A DNA stretch of 44,388 nt from a virus, in IMG/VR virus record IMGVR_UViG_3300020185_000090, positions 1 to 44,388 of that record; one strand, 5' to 3'. Below, one piece after another: positions 8,133 to 17,823 of the stretch. The notes beneath the pieces are model-generated. The model was not told where the DNA came from and made no database searches. It saw only the letters and a program-made list of their open reading frames with translations. Within the stretch, counting starts at the first letter, position 1; every line of letters starts with the position of its first letter. Both the position numbers and the translations under genes were made by a program.

Positions 8133-8393
8133 ATGGAAATAGTAATCAACACTCATCTCTTATGGAACCTTATGATAACATTCGTGTTAGCACCACTAGG
8201 TTTTCTCATAAGAAATCTTTTATCTGAACAAAAGAGAATAGATATACTTGTTAACAAGACAAGAGAAGAATTAGCAAAAGAATATGTCACTAGAGAACAG
8301 ATAGAAGTGGACTTTGAAAGAATCATGGCTACTATGACAAGGATAGACGAAAAGATAGACCGTCTACAATCTAAGACTTACTTCCAAGAATAG
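8133..8393 (+). CDS. small membrane protein with a C-terminal coiled coil
   Basis: This 86-residue protein has one hydrophobic segment at about 8-28 (LLWNLMITFVLAPLGFLI) followed by a charged heptad-rich helix to the end (RIDEKIDRLQS). There is no signal cleavage site. The design is like that of several small phage membrane proteins (holin-, spanin- or membrane-scaffold-like) but no specific family is recognised. It is expressed from its own late promoter just before the virion block. Its architecture resembles the proteins at 41401 and 41697, though the sequences are not clearly related. Confidence 0.65.
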   Translation: MEIVINTHLLWNLMITFVLAPLGFLIRNLLSEQKRIDILVNKTREELAKEYVTREQIEVDFERIMATMTRIDEKIDRLQSKTYFQE

Positions 8394-8405
8394 GTTCTAA
8401 ATTCA

Positions 8406-8413
8406 TATAAATA
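8406..8413 (+). promoter_or_regulatory. late promoter (perfect TATAAATA) of the neck-terminase block
   Basis: A perfect TATAAATA would start RNA near 8419, giving a leader of about 26 bases before gp13. GTAGT and ACTAC in this leader can form a small stem. It probably drives gp13 to gp17. Confidence 0.75.
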
Positions 8414-8444
8414 GTAGTAGACGCAAATTTACTACAGGATTACT

Positions 8445-9260
8445 ATGGCAGAACCAACATCAAAAAGTACCTTAAAAGACTATATAAAAAGGAAACTTGG
8501 AGCCCCAGTATTGGAGATTAATGTTGATGACGACCAATTAGATGATAGAATTGATGAAGCACTACAATACTTTCATGAATATCATTACAATGGTTCTATC
8601 AAAACTTATCTAAAACACGAAATAACACAAGACGAAATTAACTCATTTAAAACAAATGACACACTTACTGGTTCTACTAGTGGAACACAAGCAATTGCAG
8701 GTCAGTCTTACGGAGAGAGTAAAAGTTATGTGACACTACCCGAACATGTGTTAAGTGTATTACGAATATTCCCATTTAATTCAGGACAAACATCTAGTAT
8801 GTTTGATATACAATATCAGTTAAGATTAAATGACCTTTGGGATTTAACTTCCACAAGTGTTTTATACTATTCACAAGTGCAACAACATATTAAGTTAATA
8901 AATGATATGTTAGTAGGACAAATACCTATAAGATATAATGCACACCAAAACAGATTGTATATTGATTACACTACTGCAAAACTAAATGCTGGAGAGTACA
9001 TTATTATAGAATGTTATAGAAAGATAGACCCTGCAGACTTTACAGACATATACAATGATATGTTTCTTAAGAAGTATGCAACTGCATTAGTTAAGTATCA
9101 GTGGGGTGAAAACTTATCTAAGTTCCAAGGTATCGCATTGCCAGGTGGGGTGACACTTGATGCACAACAAATTAAAACAGAAGCACAAGAAGAGATTACA
9201 AGATTAGAAGAAGAGTCAAGACTGAACTTTGAAATGCCAGTCATGGACTTAATGGGATAA
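8445..9260 (+). CDS. 13: neck protein gp13
   Basis: The 271-residue protein matches gp13 of T4-like marine phages, a head-completion/neck protein that binds the portal vertex after packaging. Visible marks are the N-terminal SKSTLKDYIKRKLGAPV followed by an acidic VDDDQLDDRIDEALQYFHEYHY segment that is split here by position about 25-45, and the C-terminal YATALVKYQWGENLSKFQ helix. Position is decisive: it is followed by gp14, gp15, gp16 and gp17 in T4 order. The gene ends three bases before gp14. Nothing is missing compared with homologues. Confidence 0.85.
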   Translation: MAEPTSKSTLKDYIKRKLGAPVLEINVDDDQLDDRIDEALQYFHEYHYNGSIKTYLKHEITQDEINSFKTNDTLTGSTSGTQAIAGQSYGESKSYVTLPEHVLSVLRIFPFNSGQTSSMFDIQYQLRLNDLWDLTSTSVLYYSQVQQHIKLINDMLVGQIPIRYNAHQNRLYIDYTTAKLNAGEYIIIECYRKIDPADFTDIYNDMFLKKYATALVKYQWGENLSKFQGIALPGGVTLDAQQIKTEAQEEITRLEEESRLNFEMPVMDLMG

Positions 9261-9263
9261 ATT

Positions 9264-10118
9264 ATGCCAACAAATGTATTTTTTAACCATGCAGTTTCCA
9301 CTGAACAACACTTATATGAAGATTTAGTTGTTGAATCATTGAGAATGTATGGACATGAAACATTCTATCTACCAAGAGAAATTGTAGAGGAAGACTCTAT
9401 CCTTGGTGAAGACGTGCAATCAACATTCGGTGATGCATATTCTGTAGAAATGTATATAGAAAATACTGATGGCTTTGAAGGAGAGGGAGACCTCTTTAGT
9501 AAGTTTGGTGTCCAAGTAAGAGATACTGCAACCTTTGTCATATCTTTAAGAACTTGGGAGAGATTTATATCACTGGACTCTAATCTTGCAACATCACTAA
9601 GACCTAACGAAGGAGATTTAATACATTTCCCTCTCAGTGGTTCAATGTTTGAGATTAAATTTGTGGAACATGAAAATCCATTCTATCAAGTGGGTAAATT
9701 ATTTGTATTCAAATTGCAATGTGAATTGTTTGAATATAGTGGAGAAGATTTCGATACTGGAACAAACGCAGACTTAGTAGAACTAGACCAAGCATATCAA
9801 GTTAAATTAACTATGTTTAATACTGGTAGTGGTAATTATACTGTCAATGAGAATGTCACTAAAGGTGGAGTTGTTGTTGGGGAAGTGGTTTCATGGTCTC
9901 CACAAAATCATTTATTATCCGTAAAAGACAACACAATAACACTTGCAGTTAATGATGTTTTAATTGGTGCAAGTTCAGCTGCAGAATATACTATTCAATC
10001 TATAGAAGATGTTCTAACATTCGGTAATGATGGAAATGCACAAAATAAAGACTTTGAAGATACTGCAGACAACTATCTAGACTTCTCAGAAACCAACCCT
10101 TTCGGTGAGGTCACATAA
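9264..10118 (+). CDS. 14: neck protein gp14
   Basis: The 284-residue product corresponds to gp14, which with gp13 forms the collar connecting head and tail. The N-terminal region (MPTNVFFNHAVSTEQHLYEDLVVESLRMYG) is the characteristic start seen in marine homologues, followed by YLPREIVEEDSILGED. The middle holds FVISLRTWERF and the LIHFPLSGSMFEI strand. The C-terminal 100 residues are beta-rich and acidic. The gene ends on the A of the gp15 start codon, so the two are translationally coupled. Confidence 0.85.
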   Translation: MPTNVFFNHAVSTEQHLYEDLVVESLRMYGHETFYLPREIVEEDSILGEDVQSTFGDAYSVEMYIENTDGFEGEGDLFSKFGVQVRDTATFVISLRTWERFISLDSNLATSLRPNEGDLIHFPLSGSMFEIKFVEHENPFYQVGKLFVFKLQCELFEYSGEDFDTGTNADLVELDQAYQVKLTMFNTGSGNYTVNENVTKGGVVVGEVVSWSPQNHLLSVKDNTITLAVNDVLIGASSAAEYTIQSIEDVLTFGNDGNAQNKDFEDTADNYLDFSETNPFGEVT

Positions 10119-11170
10119 TGTTTGGTACATTTTTTTATAATGAGACAACAAAACGTGCAGTGTCTATATTTGGAACACTATTTAACAATATAACAATTAA
10201 AAAAATAAAAGATGATGGTACTGTTTTAACAGAACAGAAAGTTCCTATATCATACGGCCCTAAACAGAAATTTTTACAAAGACTTGCAGAAGAACCAAAT
10301 CTAAATGATAACAATAGAACTGCAATTAGTTTACCTCGTATAGCATTTGAAGTTAGTGGTTATGAATATGATGCAACAAGACAGCAAAACAAACTTATAA
10401 GACATCAGAAGACCACCTTAGACACCGCTGACACGACTAAAAGGTCTTACCAGTATCAACCTGCACCCTACAACCTATCGTTTAATCTAAGTGTTTTAGC
10501 GAAGAATATGTCAGACGCATTACAGATTATAGAACAAATTTTACCATACTTTCAACCTGAATATACAGTCACTATGAAAATGATTGATTCAATGACTGAT
10601 TATAGAGATGTTCCAATTATTCTAAATTCAGTATCTATGGAGGATACGTATGAAGGCGATTTTACAGAAAGAAGAGTTATAGAATATACACTTTCTTTTA
10701 CAATGAAACTAAATTATTTCGGGCCTGTTTACAATGGTAAAGTTATTAAAAATGTTATTGAAAGAGATTATATTAATACTACAAGTGGTTTATTTACAAC
10801 AAGTCAGATAGATAGTTCAGGTCTAATAAAAGAAGTTAAACACTATGAACCTGCATTTGCAGAAACAACATCTACTGCAGTATCTAGTTCTACAACAATA
10901 CCATTTGCAACTGCAATAAATAATAGTATAAGTGTCGGCGATGAAGTATTTGGAACAAATTTATCAACCAATCCAACTATTTCAAGTATCTCATCAGATA
11001 AGTTATCTATAGTGGTTTCTTCTGCAGTAATACTAAGTGCAAAAACTGTATTGAAATTTGTGGGTTCAGTAGACCCAGGCGATACATTCGTTGTTGCAGA
11101 AACCGTGACTTTTTATGATGATGGTTCACCTTCGACATTTACAGAAGATAAAGTGACCGATGCAAGTTAA
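10118..11170 (+). CDS. 15: tail sheath stabilisation/terminator protein gp15
   Basis: The 350-residue product matches gp15, which caps the contractile sheath and joins tail to head. The start FGTFFYNETTKRAVSIFGTL and the KVPISYGPKQKFLQRL segment (about residues 40-57) are family hallmarks. The C-terminal third after residue about 250 is Ser/Thr/Val-rich (many SSTT and VSS runs) and looks like an added beta domain; T4 gp15 is shorter (272 residues). It sits between gp14 and the small terminase gene. Confidence 0.85.
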   Translation: MFGTFFYNETTKRAVSIFGTLFNNITIKKIKDDGTVLTEQKVPISYGPKQKFLQRLAEEPNLNDNNRTAISLPRIAFEVSGYEYDATRQQNKLIRHQKTTLDTADTTKRSYQYQPAPYNLSFNLSVLAKNMSDALQIIEQILPYFQPEYTVTMKMIDSMTDYRDVPIILNSVSMEDTYEGDFTERRVIEYTLSFTMKLNYFGPVYNGKVIKNVIERDYINTTSGLFTTSQIDSSGLIKEVKHYEPAFAETTSTAVSSSTTIPFATAINNSISVGDEVFGTNLSTNPTISSISSDKLSIVVSSAVILSAKTVLKFVGSVDPGDTFVVAETVTFYDDGSPSTFTEDKVTDAS

Positions 11171-11172
11171 TT

Positions 11173-11583
11173 ATGGCAAAAGATATAGACTCGAAATTAA
11201 ATGATGTTCTTGACATTTCTTCAGAAATAAAGAAAGAAACAACTCAAGTAATCAAAAAACCACCCCAGTCAGATAATGTTCAGACGGACTATAAGTACAC
11301 TAGAGAAAATCTCTATGGTCTTGTAGAACGAGGACAAGACGCAATAGACGGTATTCTAGATGTTTGTAAAGAAACTGAAAATCCTCGTGCATACGAAGTT
11401 GCAGGTCAGTTAATAAAGACTGTAGGTGAAACTGCAGAGAAGTTATTAGACGTTCAAACCAAATTGAAGAAGTTAGAAGACGAAAACGGGAGTGTAAAAA
11501 CACAACATAATCATTTATATGTTGGTTCTACTTCAGAACTTCAAAAGTTTCTAAAGAAAGAAAGTAAAAAAGATGACAGTTAA
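11173..11583 (+). CDS. 16: small terminase subunit gp16
   Basis: The 136-residue helical protein precedes the large terminase and overlaps it by 11 bases, as in T4-like phages. It has an N-terminal charged region, a central helix pair (YGLVERGQDAIDGILDVCKE and AGQLIKTVGETAEKLLDVQ) that would form the oligomeric ring core, and a lysine-rich C-terminus. The small subunit recognises phage DNA and regulates the motor gp17. Confidence 0.85.
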   Translation: MAKDIDSKLNDVLDISSEIKKETTQVIKKPPQSDNVQTDYKYTRENLYGLVERGQDAIDGILDVCKETENPRAYEVAGQLIKTVGETAEKLLDVQTKLKKLEDENGSVKTQHNHLYVGSTSELQKFLKKESKKDDS

Positions 11584-13156
11584 TAAGAATGAAGGTTATC
11601 TTGGAAATAATCTCATTAAAAGAGCGGGTATTGAAACTCAATACGCAAAAGAAGAATTAGATGAATATCTAAAATGTTCTAAAGACCCTTGTCATTTTAT
11701 AGAAAATTATACACAAATCATATCACTAGACGAAGGTATGGTTCCTTTCAAACTTCGTGGGTATCAAGACAAATTAATAAAGCACTATGACGATTCTCGT
11801 TTTAGTGTAGTTCTTGCATCACGTCAAAGTGGTAAATCAATCACTTCTTGTGCATATCTCTTATGGTATCTATTGTTTCACCCCGAAGTGACTGTTGCAA
11901 TCCTTGCTAACAAGGGTGCAATTGCAAGAGAGATGATTGCTCGTCTTGTCACTATGTTAGAGTCTGTACCATTCTTCTTACAGCCAGGTGTTAAGATTCT
12001 AAACAAAGGGTCTATTGAATTTGCAAATGATAGTAAAGTCGTTGCAGCTGCAACCTCTTCAAGTTCTATTCGTGGTATGTCAATTAACCTACTATACTTA
12101 GATGAGTTTGCATTCGTAGACGATGCAGAGACATTCTATACTGCAACATATCCCGTTGTGACCTCGGGTAAAGACTCAAAGGTTATTATTACCTCTACTG
12201 CAAATGGTGTGGGTAATATGTTCCATAAGATATATGAGAGTGCAGTTCATGACCAATCAGAATATAAATCATTCACAATCAACTGGTATGACGTGCCAGG
12301 CAGAGATGAAGCATGGAAGAAAGAGACCATTGCAAATACTTCAGAAGCACAATTTGAACAAGAGTATGGGAACTCATTCTTAGGAACAGGTTCTACACTT
12401 ATTAATTCTAATACATTATTGGGTATGAAGTCTATAGATTCGGATTGGGTTAAAGATGGGATAAATCTTTACCAAAGACCTATAGAAAATCATAACTATA
12501 TATGTACAGTTGATGTATCACAAGGTAAAGGATTAGATTATTCCACATTTACTATATTTGATGTTTCGTCTCAACCATTCCAACAAGTCTTGGTTTATAG
12601 AGATAATATGACATCACCTATGTTGTTGGCAGACATAATTAATAAATATGTTAGACCATATAACGAAGCACTTGTTATTATAGAAAACAACGCAGAAGGT
12701 GGTATGGTCGCACAACAGTTGCATTATGATATAGAGTACCCTAGTGTCTTTACCCAAGGACAAACTAAGGCAGAAGATATCGGTGTGACAATGAATAAAC
12801 GAATTAAGAGAATTGGTTGTTCTACTCTGAAAGAAATACTAGAAGAGAATCGACTAAATATAGTAGATAGAGCAACAATAACAGAACTTATGACCTTTGT
12901 TATTAAAGGCAACTCATATGAGGCTGATAGGGGTTATAATGATGATTTAGTTATGAACAATGTATTATTTGCATGGTTTATAACAACAGAATACTTTCTT
13001 CACTTAACAGATACTAGAGTTAAGGACTTATTGTATTCAGAACAACAAAAGTTGATAGAAGATGATATTCTACCTGCAGGAGTGTTTGGTGGAATACAGG
13101 GTGAAGAAGAAACATTCGTAGATTCAAACGGAGATAGATGGTTCACAATAACCTAA
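11573..13156 (+). CDS. 17: large terminase subunit gp17 (packaging ATPase/nuclease)
   Basis: At 527 residues this is a full-length large terminase that pumps DNA into the prohead and cuts it. The Walker A motif is SRQSGKS (83-89) and the Walker B LLYLDE ends at D177-E178. A TSTANG coupling motif follows. The nuclease domain begins with CTVDVSQGKGLD (about 311-322), an RNase H-type first acidic residue, and later has IIENNAEG and GYNDDLVM with further acidic residues. All elements needed for function are present. Confidence 0.95.
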   Translation: MTVNKNEGYLGNNLIKRAGIETQYAKEELDEYLKCSKDPCHFIENYTQIISLDEGMVPFKLRGYQDKLIKHYDDSRFSVVLASRQSGKSITSCAYLLWYLLFHPEVTVAILANKGAIAREMIARLVTMLESVPFFLQPGVKILNKGSIEFANDSKVVAAATSSSSIRGMSINLLYLDEFAFVDDAETFYTATYPVVTSGKDSKVIITSTANGVGNMFHKIYESAVHDQSEYKSFTINWYDVPGRDEAWKKETIANTSEAQFEQEYGNSFLGTGSTLINSNTLLGMKSIDSDWVKDGINLYQRPIENHNYICTVDVSQGKGLDYSTFTIFDVSSQPFQQVLVYRDNMTSPMLLADIINKYVRPYNEALVIIENNAEGGMVAQQLHYDIEYPSVFTQGQTKAEDIGVTMNKRIKRIGCSTLKEILEENRLNIVDRATITELMTFVIKGNSYEADRGYNDDLVMNNVLFAWFITTEYFLHLTDTRVKDLLYSEQQKLIEDDILPAGVFGGIQGEEETFVDSNGDRWFTIT

Positions 13157-13184
13157 ATAAATATATTGTTAGAGTTATTAAAGT

Positions 13185-13192
13185 TATAAATA
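13185..13192 (+). promoter_or_regulatory. 18: late promoter (perfect TATAAATA) of the sheath gene
   Basis: TATAAATA lies 41 bases before the gp18 ATG, which has a strong AACAGGAGAAAAG binding site. A weaker octamer, CCTAAATA, lies at 13152-13159, just before the stop codon of gp17 ends. Two late promoters for the sheath would suit its high copy number. Confidence 0.75.
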
Positions 13193-13233
13193 TATCAAGT
13201 AAAACAAACTTTTTACATTAACAGGAGAAAAGT

Positions 13234-15255
13234 ATGGCATTTCAAGTATCACCAGGCGTACAGGTCAAAGAAGTCGACCTTACAAATGTTGTACCAGCAG
13301 TTTCAAGCACTACAGGTGCTTTCGCAGGTTCATTTCAATGGGGCCCTGTTGATGAAGTAATAACAGTTTCAGATTCAAAAGGTTTAAACAGTGTGTTCGG
13401 AAACCCTGCAAATACAGACGCAGGTTCAGAAGATTATTACACTGCAGAATCTTTCCTAAAATATGGTTCTTCATTGAGAGTGGTAAGATTAAATTCAACA
13501 GGATTGTATTCTGCTAACGCAAGTTCAGCTGCAACATCTCTTCTAAAAAACAATGAAGAGTATATAGAGACCTATAGAGATGGTTCTCAGGCTGCAACAG
13601 TAGGTACATTTATAGCAAAATATGCAGGTGTTTTAGGTAATTCACTTAAAGTAGAACTTTGTGGTTCTTCAAACGCATATTATAATGATGTTGTCACTGC
13701 AACTAATAGTGTTGACGGTGATTCAAACCCAGTCAACCTTGCAGTAGGAACAACAACAATTCCAACAGACGCTGGTAATTCAGTATTTCAGGTTGGAGAC
13801 ATAGTAAAATTCGCAAACCATAGTCAGGAATATAAAGTTTTAACAACACCTGATGACGCTTCTATAACAATAGAAACAATCGGAACACCTACAAAAACAG
13901 GTTTAACAACAATAGTTGGTGATGGTGTAAATATAGATAGATTTTGGAAACACTACAGTTTATTTGATAAGGCACCAGGCTCTTCTGCAAACGCAGTTAA
14001 GGCAGGTGCAACAAATGACGAGTGTCATATCGTTGTCACAGATGAAGACGGTGCGATTACTGGTGTCCCAGGCGAAGTTTTAGAAACATATGGTTTTGTA
14101 TCACAGGCTTCAGACGCTAAAGATGAACAAGGTCGTTCTAACTATTACAGAGATGTAATTGCAAGAGGTTCAGACTATGTTTATTGGTCAGGACATTCTA
14201 CATCAACACACGCAAGTGCAACAGAATCAAGAACACTTGCAACAGTTGCTGGTGGAACTGCATTCGGACAACCTGCTTTACCACTTACAGTATCACTTGG
14301 TGGTGGTGCTAACGGTAGACTAGGAACTGCAGGACAAAAAACAGACGCTTATTCAACACACTTCGGAGATGCAGAAACAATAGACATCTCTTTAATTCTT
14401 ATGGGTTCTGCAAGAACTGATAATGGTAGTGGAACAGAACAAGACACAATTACAGACCACAATACAATATTAAATGAATTAATATTAATTTGTGAAAATA
14501 GAAAAGACTGTATAGTTGTTGCTTCACCTAGAAAAACATCTATAGTAAATGTTGCATTAGAGTCTACTCAGGTTTCTAATGTTAAAACAGACTATTCATC
14601 AGTCACAAGTTCTTCATACGCAGTATTAGACAGTGGTTGGGTATATCAATACGACAGATTTAATGACAAATACTGTTGGGTGCCAGGAAATGGACACACT
14701 GCAGGTATTATGGCAAGGTCAGACTTATTAAGTGATGCATGGTTCTCACCTGCAGGATTCACAAGAGGTCAATACTTAGGTATTACTAAACTTGCATTTA
14801 ACCCTAAGAAGTCTTCAAGAGACGACTTATATCGTGCAAGAATCAACCCAATAGTCACATTTGCAGGTCAAGGAACAGTATTGTTCGGAGATAAAACTGC
14901 ATTAACAAGTCCTTCTGCATTCGACAGAGTGAATGTAAGAAGATTGTTTATAGTATTAGAAAAGGCAATTGCAACTGCTGCTAAATCACAACTCTTTGAA
15001 TTTAATGACGCATTCACAAGAGCTCAATTTAGAAGTGCTGTAGAACCTTTCTTAAGAGATGTTAAAAATAGAAGAGGTTTAGTAGACTTCTCAGTAGTTT
15101 GTGACGAAACAAACAACACTGATACAGTGATTGATAGAAACGAATTTGTTTGTTCAATCTTTGTAAAACCTGCTAAATCAATTAACTTCATAACTCTTAA
15201 CTTCGTGGCTGCAAGGTCAGGTGTTGAGTTTGAAGAAATTTATAGTGCAGTATAA
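13234..15255 (+). CDS. 18: tail sheath protein gp18
   Basis: The 673-residue protein is the contractile sheath subunit. The start MAFQVSPGVQVKEVDLTNVVP and the GAFAGSFQWGPVDE segment (about 28-41) are classic for T4-like sheaths. The C-terminal domain shows LRDVKNRRGLVDFSVVCD and ends with SINFITLNFVAARSGVEFEE, the conserved strand-exchange region that links subunits. The central domain (about 130-330) is variable, as in other phages. It is followed directly by gp19, with AGGAG sites on both genes. Confidence 0.95.
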   Translation: MAFQVSPGVQVKEVDLTNVVPAVSSTTGAFAGSFQWGPVDEVITVSDSKGLNSVFGNPANTDAGSEDYYTAESFLKYGSSLRVVRLNSTGLYSANASSAATSLLKNNEEYIETYRDGSQAATVGTFIAKYAGVLGNSLKVELCGSSNAYYNDVVTATNSVDGDSNPVNLAVGTTTIPTDAGNSVFQVGDIVKFANHSQEYKVLTTPDDASITIETIGTPTKTGLTTIVGDGVNIDRFWKHYSLFDKAPGSSANAVKAGATNDECHIVVTDEDGAITGVPGEVLETYGFVSQASDAKDEQGRSNYYRDVIARGSDYVYWSGHSTSTHASATESRTLATVAGGTAFGQPALPLTVSLGGGANGRLGTAGQKTDAYSTHFGDAETIDISLILMGSARTDNGSGTEQDTITDHNTILNELILICENRKDCIVVASPRKTSIVNVALESTQVSNVKTDYSSVTSSSYAVLDSGWVYQYDRFNDKYCWVPGNGHTAGIMARSDLLSDAWFSPAGFTRGQYLGITKLAFNPKKSSRDDLYRARINPIVTFAGQGTVLFGDKTALTSPSAFDRVNVRRLFIVLEKAIATAAKSQLFEFNDAFTRAQFRSAVEPFLRDVKNRRGLVDFSVVCDETNNTDTVIDRNEFVCSIFVKPAKSINFITLNFVAARSGVEFEEIYSAV

Positions 15256-15268
15256 CAGGAGTATATAA

Positions 15269-15766
15269 ATGGCAACAATAGACCAATTTAAAGCACAATT
15301 AATCGGTGGTGGCCCTCGTGCAAACAGATATAGAGTCTTTATCCCTAGAAGTGGTGAAAAGATAGAATTTTTATGTTCTGCTGCTCAGATTCCTGCTGGT
15401 AATATAGGTGTAATTTCAGTACCTTTCAGAGGTCAAAATCTAAAACTCGCAGGAGATAGAACATTTGACGACTGGACAGTGACTTTAATTAATGATGTAG
15501 AGTTTTCTTCTAGAACTGCTTTAGAGGCATGGCAAGAAGATATCGCTTCACTAACAACAACCGATGCAGCTACGAATACAGATTACTTATTATCTCGTGC
15601 ATTTGTTGAACAGTTGCATAAAGATGACTCCGTCCTTGCAAGATATGAGTTCTTCAACATTTTCCCAAGTGTAGTTTCAAGTATTGCTTTATCAAGTGAT
15701 GAGGCTTCTGCTTTAGAAACATTTGAAGTCACATTCTCATACTCGCATTGGGATAGAGTTAAGTAA
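15269..15766 (+). CDS. 19: tail tube protein gp19
   Basis: The 165-residue product forms the rigid inner tube. It starts MATIDQFKAQLIGGGPRANRY and shows the tube-fold strands FLCSAAQIPAGNIGVISVPFRG and TFDDWTVTLINDVEFSSR, ending in FEVTFSYSHWDRV. Length and motifs agree with gp19 of T4-like phages. The gene follows gp18 with a GGAG site and lies before the portal, as expected. Confidence 0.95.
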   Translation: MATIDQFKAQLIGGGPRANRYRVFIPRSGEKIEFLCSAAQIPAGNIGVISVPFRGQNLKLAGDRTFDDWTVTLINDVEFSSRTALEAWQEDIASLTTTDAATNTDYLLSRAFVEQLHKDDSVLARYEFFNIFPSVVSSIALSSDEASALETFEVTFSYSHWDRVK

Positions 15767-15781
15767 ATAGTTGTGAATATC

Positions 15782-15804
15782 ACCACATTTAGGTGGTATA
15801 AATA
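15782..15804 (+). promoter_or_regulatory. hairpin fused to a perfect late promoter before the portal gene
   Basis: ACCAC (15782-15786) and GTGGT (15793-15797) form a 5-base-pair stem that ends in the first base of TATAAATA (15797-15804). Five bases later comes the portal ATG at 15810, the predicted transcription start. The hairpin may weaken read-through from gp19, though it lacks a T run. Confidence 0.65.
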
Positions 15805-15809
15805 TTAGT

Positions 15810-17342
15810 ATGGAATTATTTGGGTACGAAATTACTCGTAAAAAAGACGAGTTAAGAAATACGGAGGCACCGAATGCTAAGTCATTTGTGCCGCCAGTTG
15901 ATGATGACGGTACACCCGTTATACAACAACAGGCTGGATATGTTGCAGGTGGTGCTTATGGTGCCTATGTTGACATGGAAGGTGGTATTAAGAATGAGGC
16001 AGAACTCATTCGCAGATATCGTGAAACTTCTTTGGTGCCAGAGTGTGACTCTGCAATCGAAGATATAGTTAATGAGTGTATCACATCTGATGTTTCAGAT
16101 AAGATTGTGACACTCGACCTCAGAGATGTTAAACTCTCTGATAGTATCAAAGGTAAGATACAAGACGAGTTTAATCACATCTTAGGAATGATGAAGTTCA
16201 ATCAGAACTCTCATGAAATATTCAGAAAATGGTACGTAGATGGAAGAATATATTTCCATAAAGTCGTTGACTCTAAAAGACCTAAGTTAGGTATAGTCGA
16301 CTTAAGAAACGTAGACCCATTAAAAATTAAAAAAGTTAGACATGTTGAGAAAGATAAAGACCCTAAAACTCAAATAGAAAGAGTTAAAAAGGTAGAAGAG
16401 TTCTATATGTTTAATGACAGAGGATTCGATAAATCTTCTGCAACAGAAGGAACAACAGTTAAAATTGCACCTGAGGCTGTATCATATACTACTTCAGGTC
16501 TGCTTGATTACACTAAGAATGTTGTAATCGGGTATTTGCATAAAGCATTGAAGACTGCAAATCAGTTATCAATGATGGAAGATGCACTTGTTATATATCG
16601 TATATCAAGGGCTCCTGAAAGAAGAATATTCTACATTGATGTAGGAAACCTTCCAAAAGCAAAGGCAGAACAGTACCTTGCAGAGACAATGAACAAGTAT
16701 AAGAATAAACTTGTTTACAATGCAGATACTGGTGAAATCAAAGATGATAGAAAACATATGAGTATGTTAGAAGATTTTTGGTTGCCGAGAAGGGAAGGTG
16801 GTAGAGGAACAGAAATTAGTACGTTGCCTGGTGGACAAAACCTTGCAGATATAGACGATATAGAATACTTCAAGAAGAAGTTATATCAGTCTCTTAATGT
16901 TCCTGCTTCTAGAATGGAGGCTGATAATGGTTTTAACATGGGTCGTGCTTCAGAGATTAATAGAGATGAACTTAAGTTTAATAAGTTCACTAACAGACTT
17001 CAGAAGAAGTTCTCTAGAGTCTTTATTGATATCCTTAGAACACAATTAGTTCTAAAAGAGATAATCAATGCAGAAGAGTATGATAGTGCAGTAAAGGAAT
17101 TTGTTCAGTTTCAATTTGCAACCGACAACCATTTTACAGAGTTAAAGGATGCAGAGATACTAAAAGAGAGAATAGACACTCTTGGACAGGTATCAGAATA
17201 TGTTGGACAGTATTACTCTAAAGATTGGGTTAGAAAATATGTTTTAATGCAATCAGATGAGGATATAAAAATAATTGATAAACAAATCAACACCGAAAAA
17301 GAAGAAGGTGGTGAAGATAATGATGACTTCGGAGGATTCTAA
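15810..17342 (+). CDS. 20: portal protein gp20
   Basis: The 510-residue protein forms the dodecameric portal through which DNA enters the head. It has the typical MELFGYEITRKKDE start, the VDMEGGIKNEAELIRRYRE segment (about 50-68), LVPECDSAIEDIVNECI, and the LPGGQNLADIDDIEYFKKKLYQ region followed by NVPASRMEADNGFNMGRASEI. These are among the most conserved stretches of gp20. No ribosome binding site is seen; the ATG sits at the predicted start of a late transcript. Confidence 0.95.
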   Translation: MELFGYEITRKKDELRNTEAPNAKSFVPPVDDDGTPVIQQQAGYVAGGAYGAYVDMEGGIKNEAELIRRYRETSLVPECDSAIEDIVNECITSDVSDKIVTLDLRDVKLSDSIKGKIQDEFNHILGMMKFNQNSHEIFRKWYVDGRIYFHKVVDSKRPKLGIVDLRNVDPLKIKKVRHVEKDKDPKTQIERVKKVEEFYMFNDRGFDKSSATEGTTVKIAPEAVSYTTSGLLDYTKNVVIGYLHKALKTANQLSMMEDALVIYRISRAPERRIFYIDVGNLPKAKAEQYLAETMNKYKNKLVYNADTGEIKDDRKHMSMLEDFWLPRREGGRGTEISTLPGGQNLADIDDIEYFKKKLYQSLNVPASRMEADNGFNMGRASEINRDELKFNKFTNRLQKKFSRVFIDILRTQLVLKEIINAEEYDSAVKEFVQFQFATDNHFTELKDAEILKERIDTLGQVSEYVGQYYSKDWVRKYVLMQSDEDIKIIDKQINTEKEEGGEDNDDFGGF

Positions 17343-17344
17343 TA

Positions 17345-17524
17345 ATGAGTAGTGAAATCGCAAAACAAATTGTAGACCAAATAGAACAAGGTCAATTGAA
17401 CGATGCTAAAGATAGTATTGGTCAAGGCATTAAACAGAAGGCTGCAGATGCAGTTGATATGAAAAGAGTTGAAATGCAAGTAGACTGGGTAGATGCACCT
17501 TCAGCTGAACCGACAGGTGAGTAA
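17345..17524 (+). CDS. 67: prohead core protein, gp67-like
   Basis: This 59-residue protein lies between the portal and gp68 positions, where T4 has gene 67. The product MSSEIAKQIVDQIEQGQLND... is a short amphipathic helix (DQIEQGQLNDAKDSIGQGI) with a small acidic tail. gp67 is part of the scaffold core and is degraded by gp21. Identification rests on position, size and helical character. Its stop codon overlaps the next ATG (TAATG). Confidence 0.7.
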   Translation: MSSEIAKQIVDQIEQGQLNDAKDSIGQGIKQKAADAVDMKRVEMQVDWVDAPSAEPTGE

Positions 17525-17823
17525 TGAAAAGTTTCTCTTCTGTTTTAACTGAATTAAATGAATCTCGTAAAGATATTCCTTTAAATTCATTTGAAGTTAA
17601 AAGAAACTTCGTTGAAATAGGAGAACAAAGGTTTAATGTAGTGTTTTCTAGTCTGAAAAGAGATATAAAAATATCTATAGATGGAAATACATTAAACGAA
17701 TCTTTTAAAAGTTTAAAAGATGCAGAAAAAGAATTTAACAATATCCGTTATGTAATGAAAGATTTGATTGAAAAGGATACAAAAATAGAGGAAATTATCA
17801 ATGAAATTAATATCAGAGTTTAA
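17524..17823 (+). CDS. 68: prohead core protein, gp68-like
   Basis: The 99-residue product lies where T4 has gene 68, between gp67 and the protease. Its start MKSFSSVLTELNESRK resembles capsid-targeting sequences of T4 internal and core proteins (M-K-T/S-Y/F plus a helix). The rest is charged, with a basic middle and helical C-terminus (IEEIINEINIRV). It would be part of the inner core and cleaved near the N-terminus. The end overlaps the gp21 start by 23 bases. Confidence 0.65.
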   Translation: MKSFSSVLTELNESRKDIPLNSFEVKRNFVEIGEQRFNVVFSSLKRDIKISIDGNTLNESFKSLKDAEKEFNNIRYVMKDLIEKDTKIEEIINEINIRV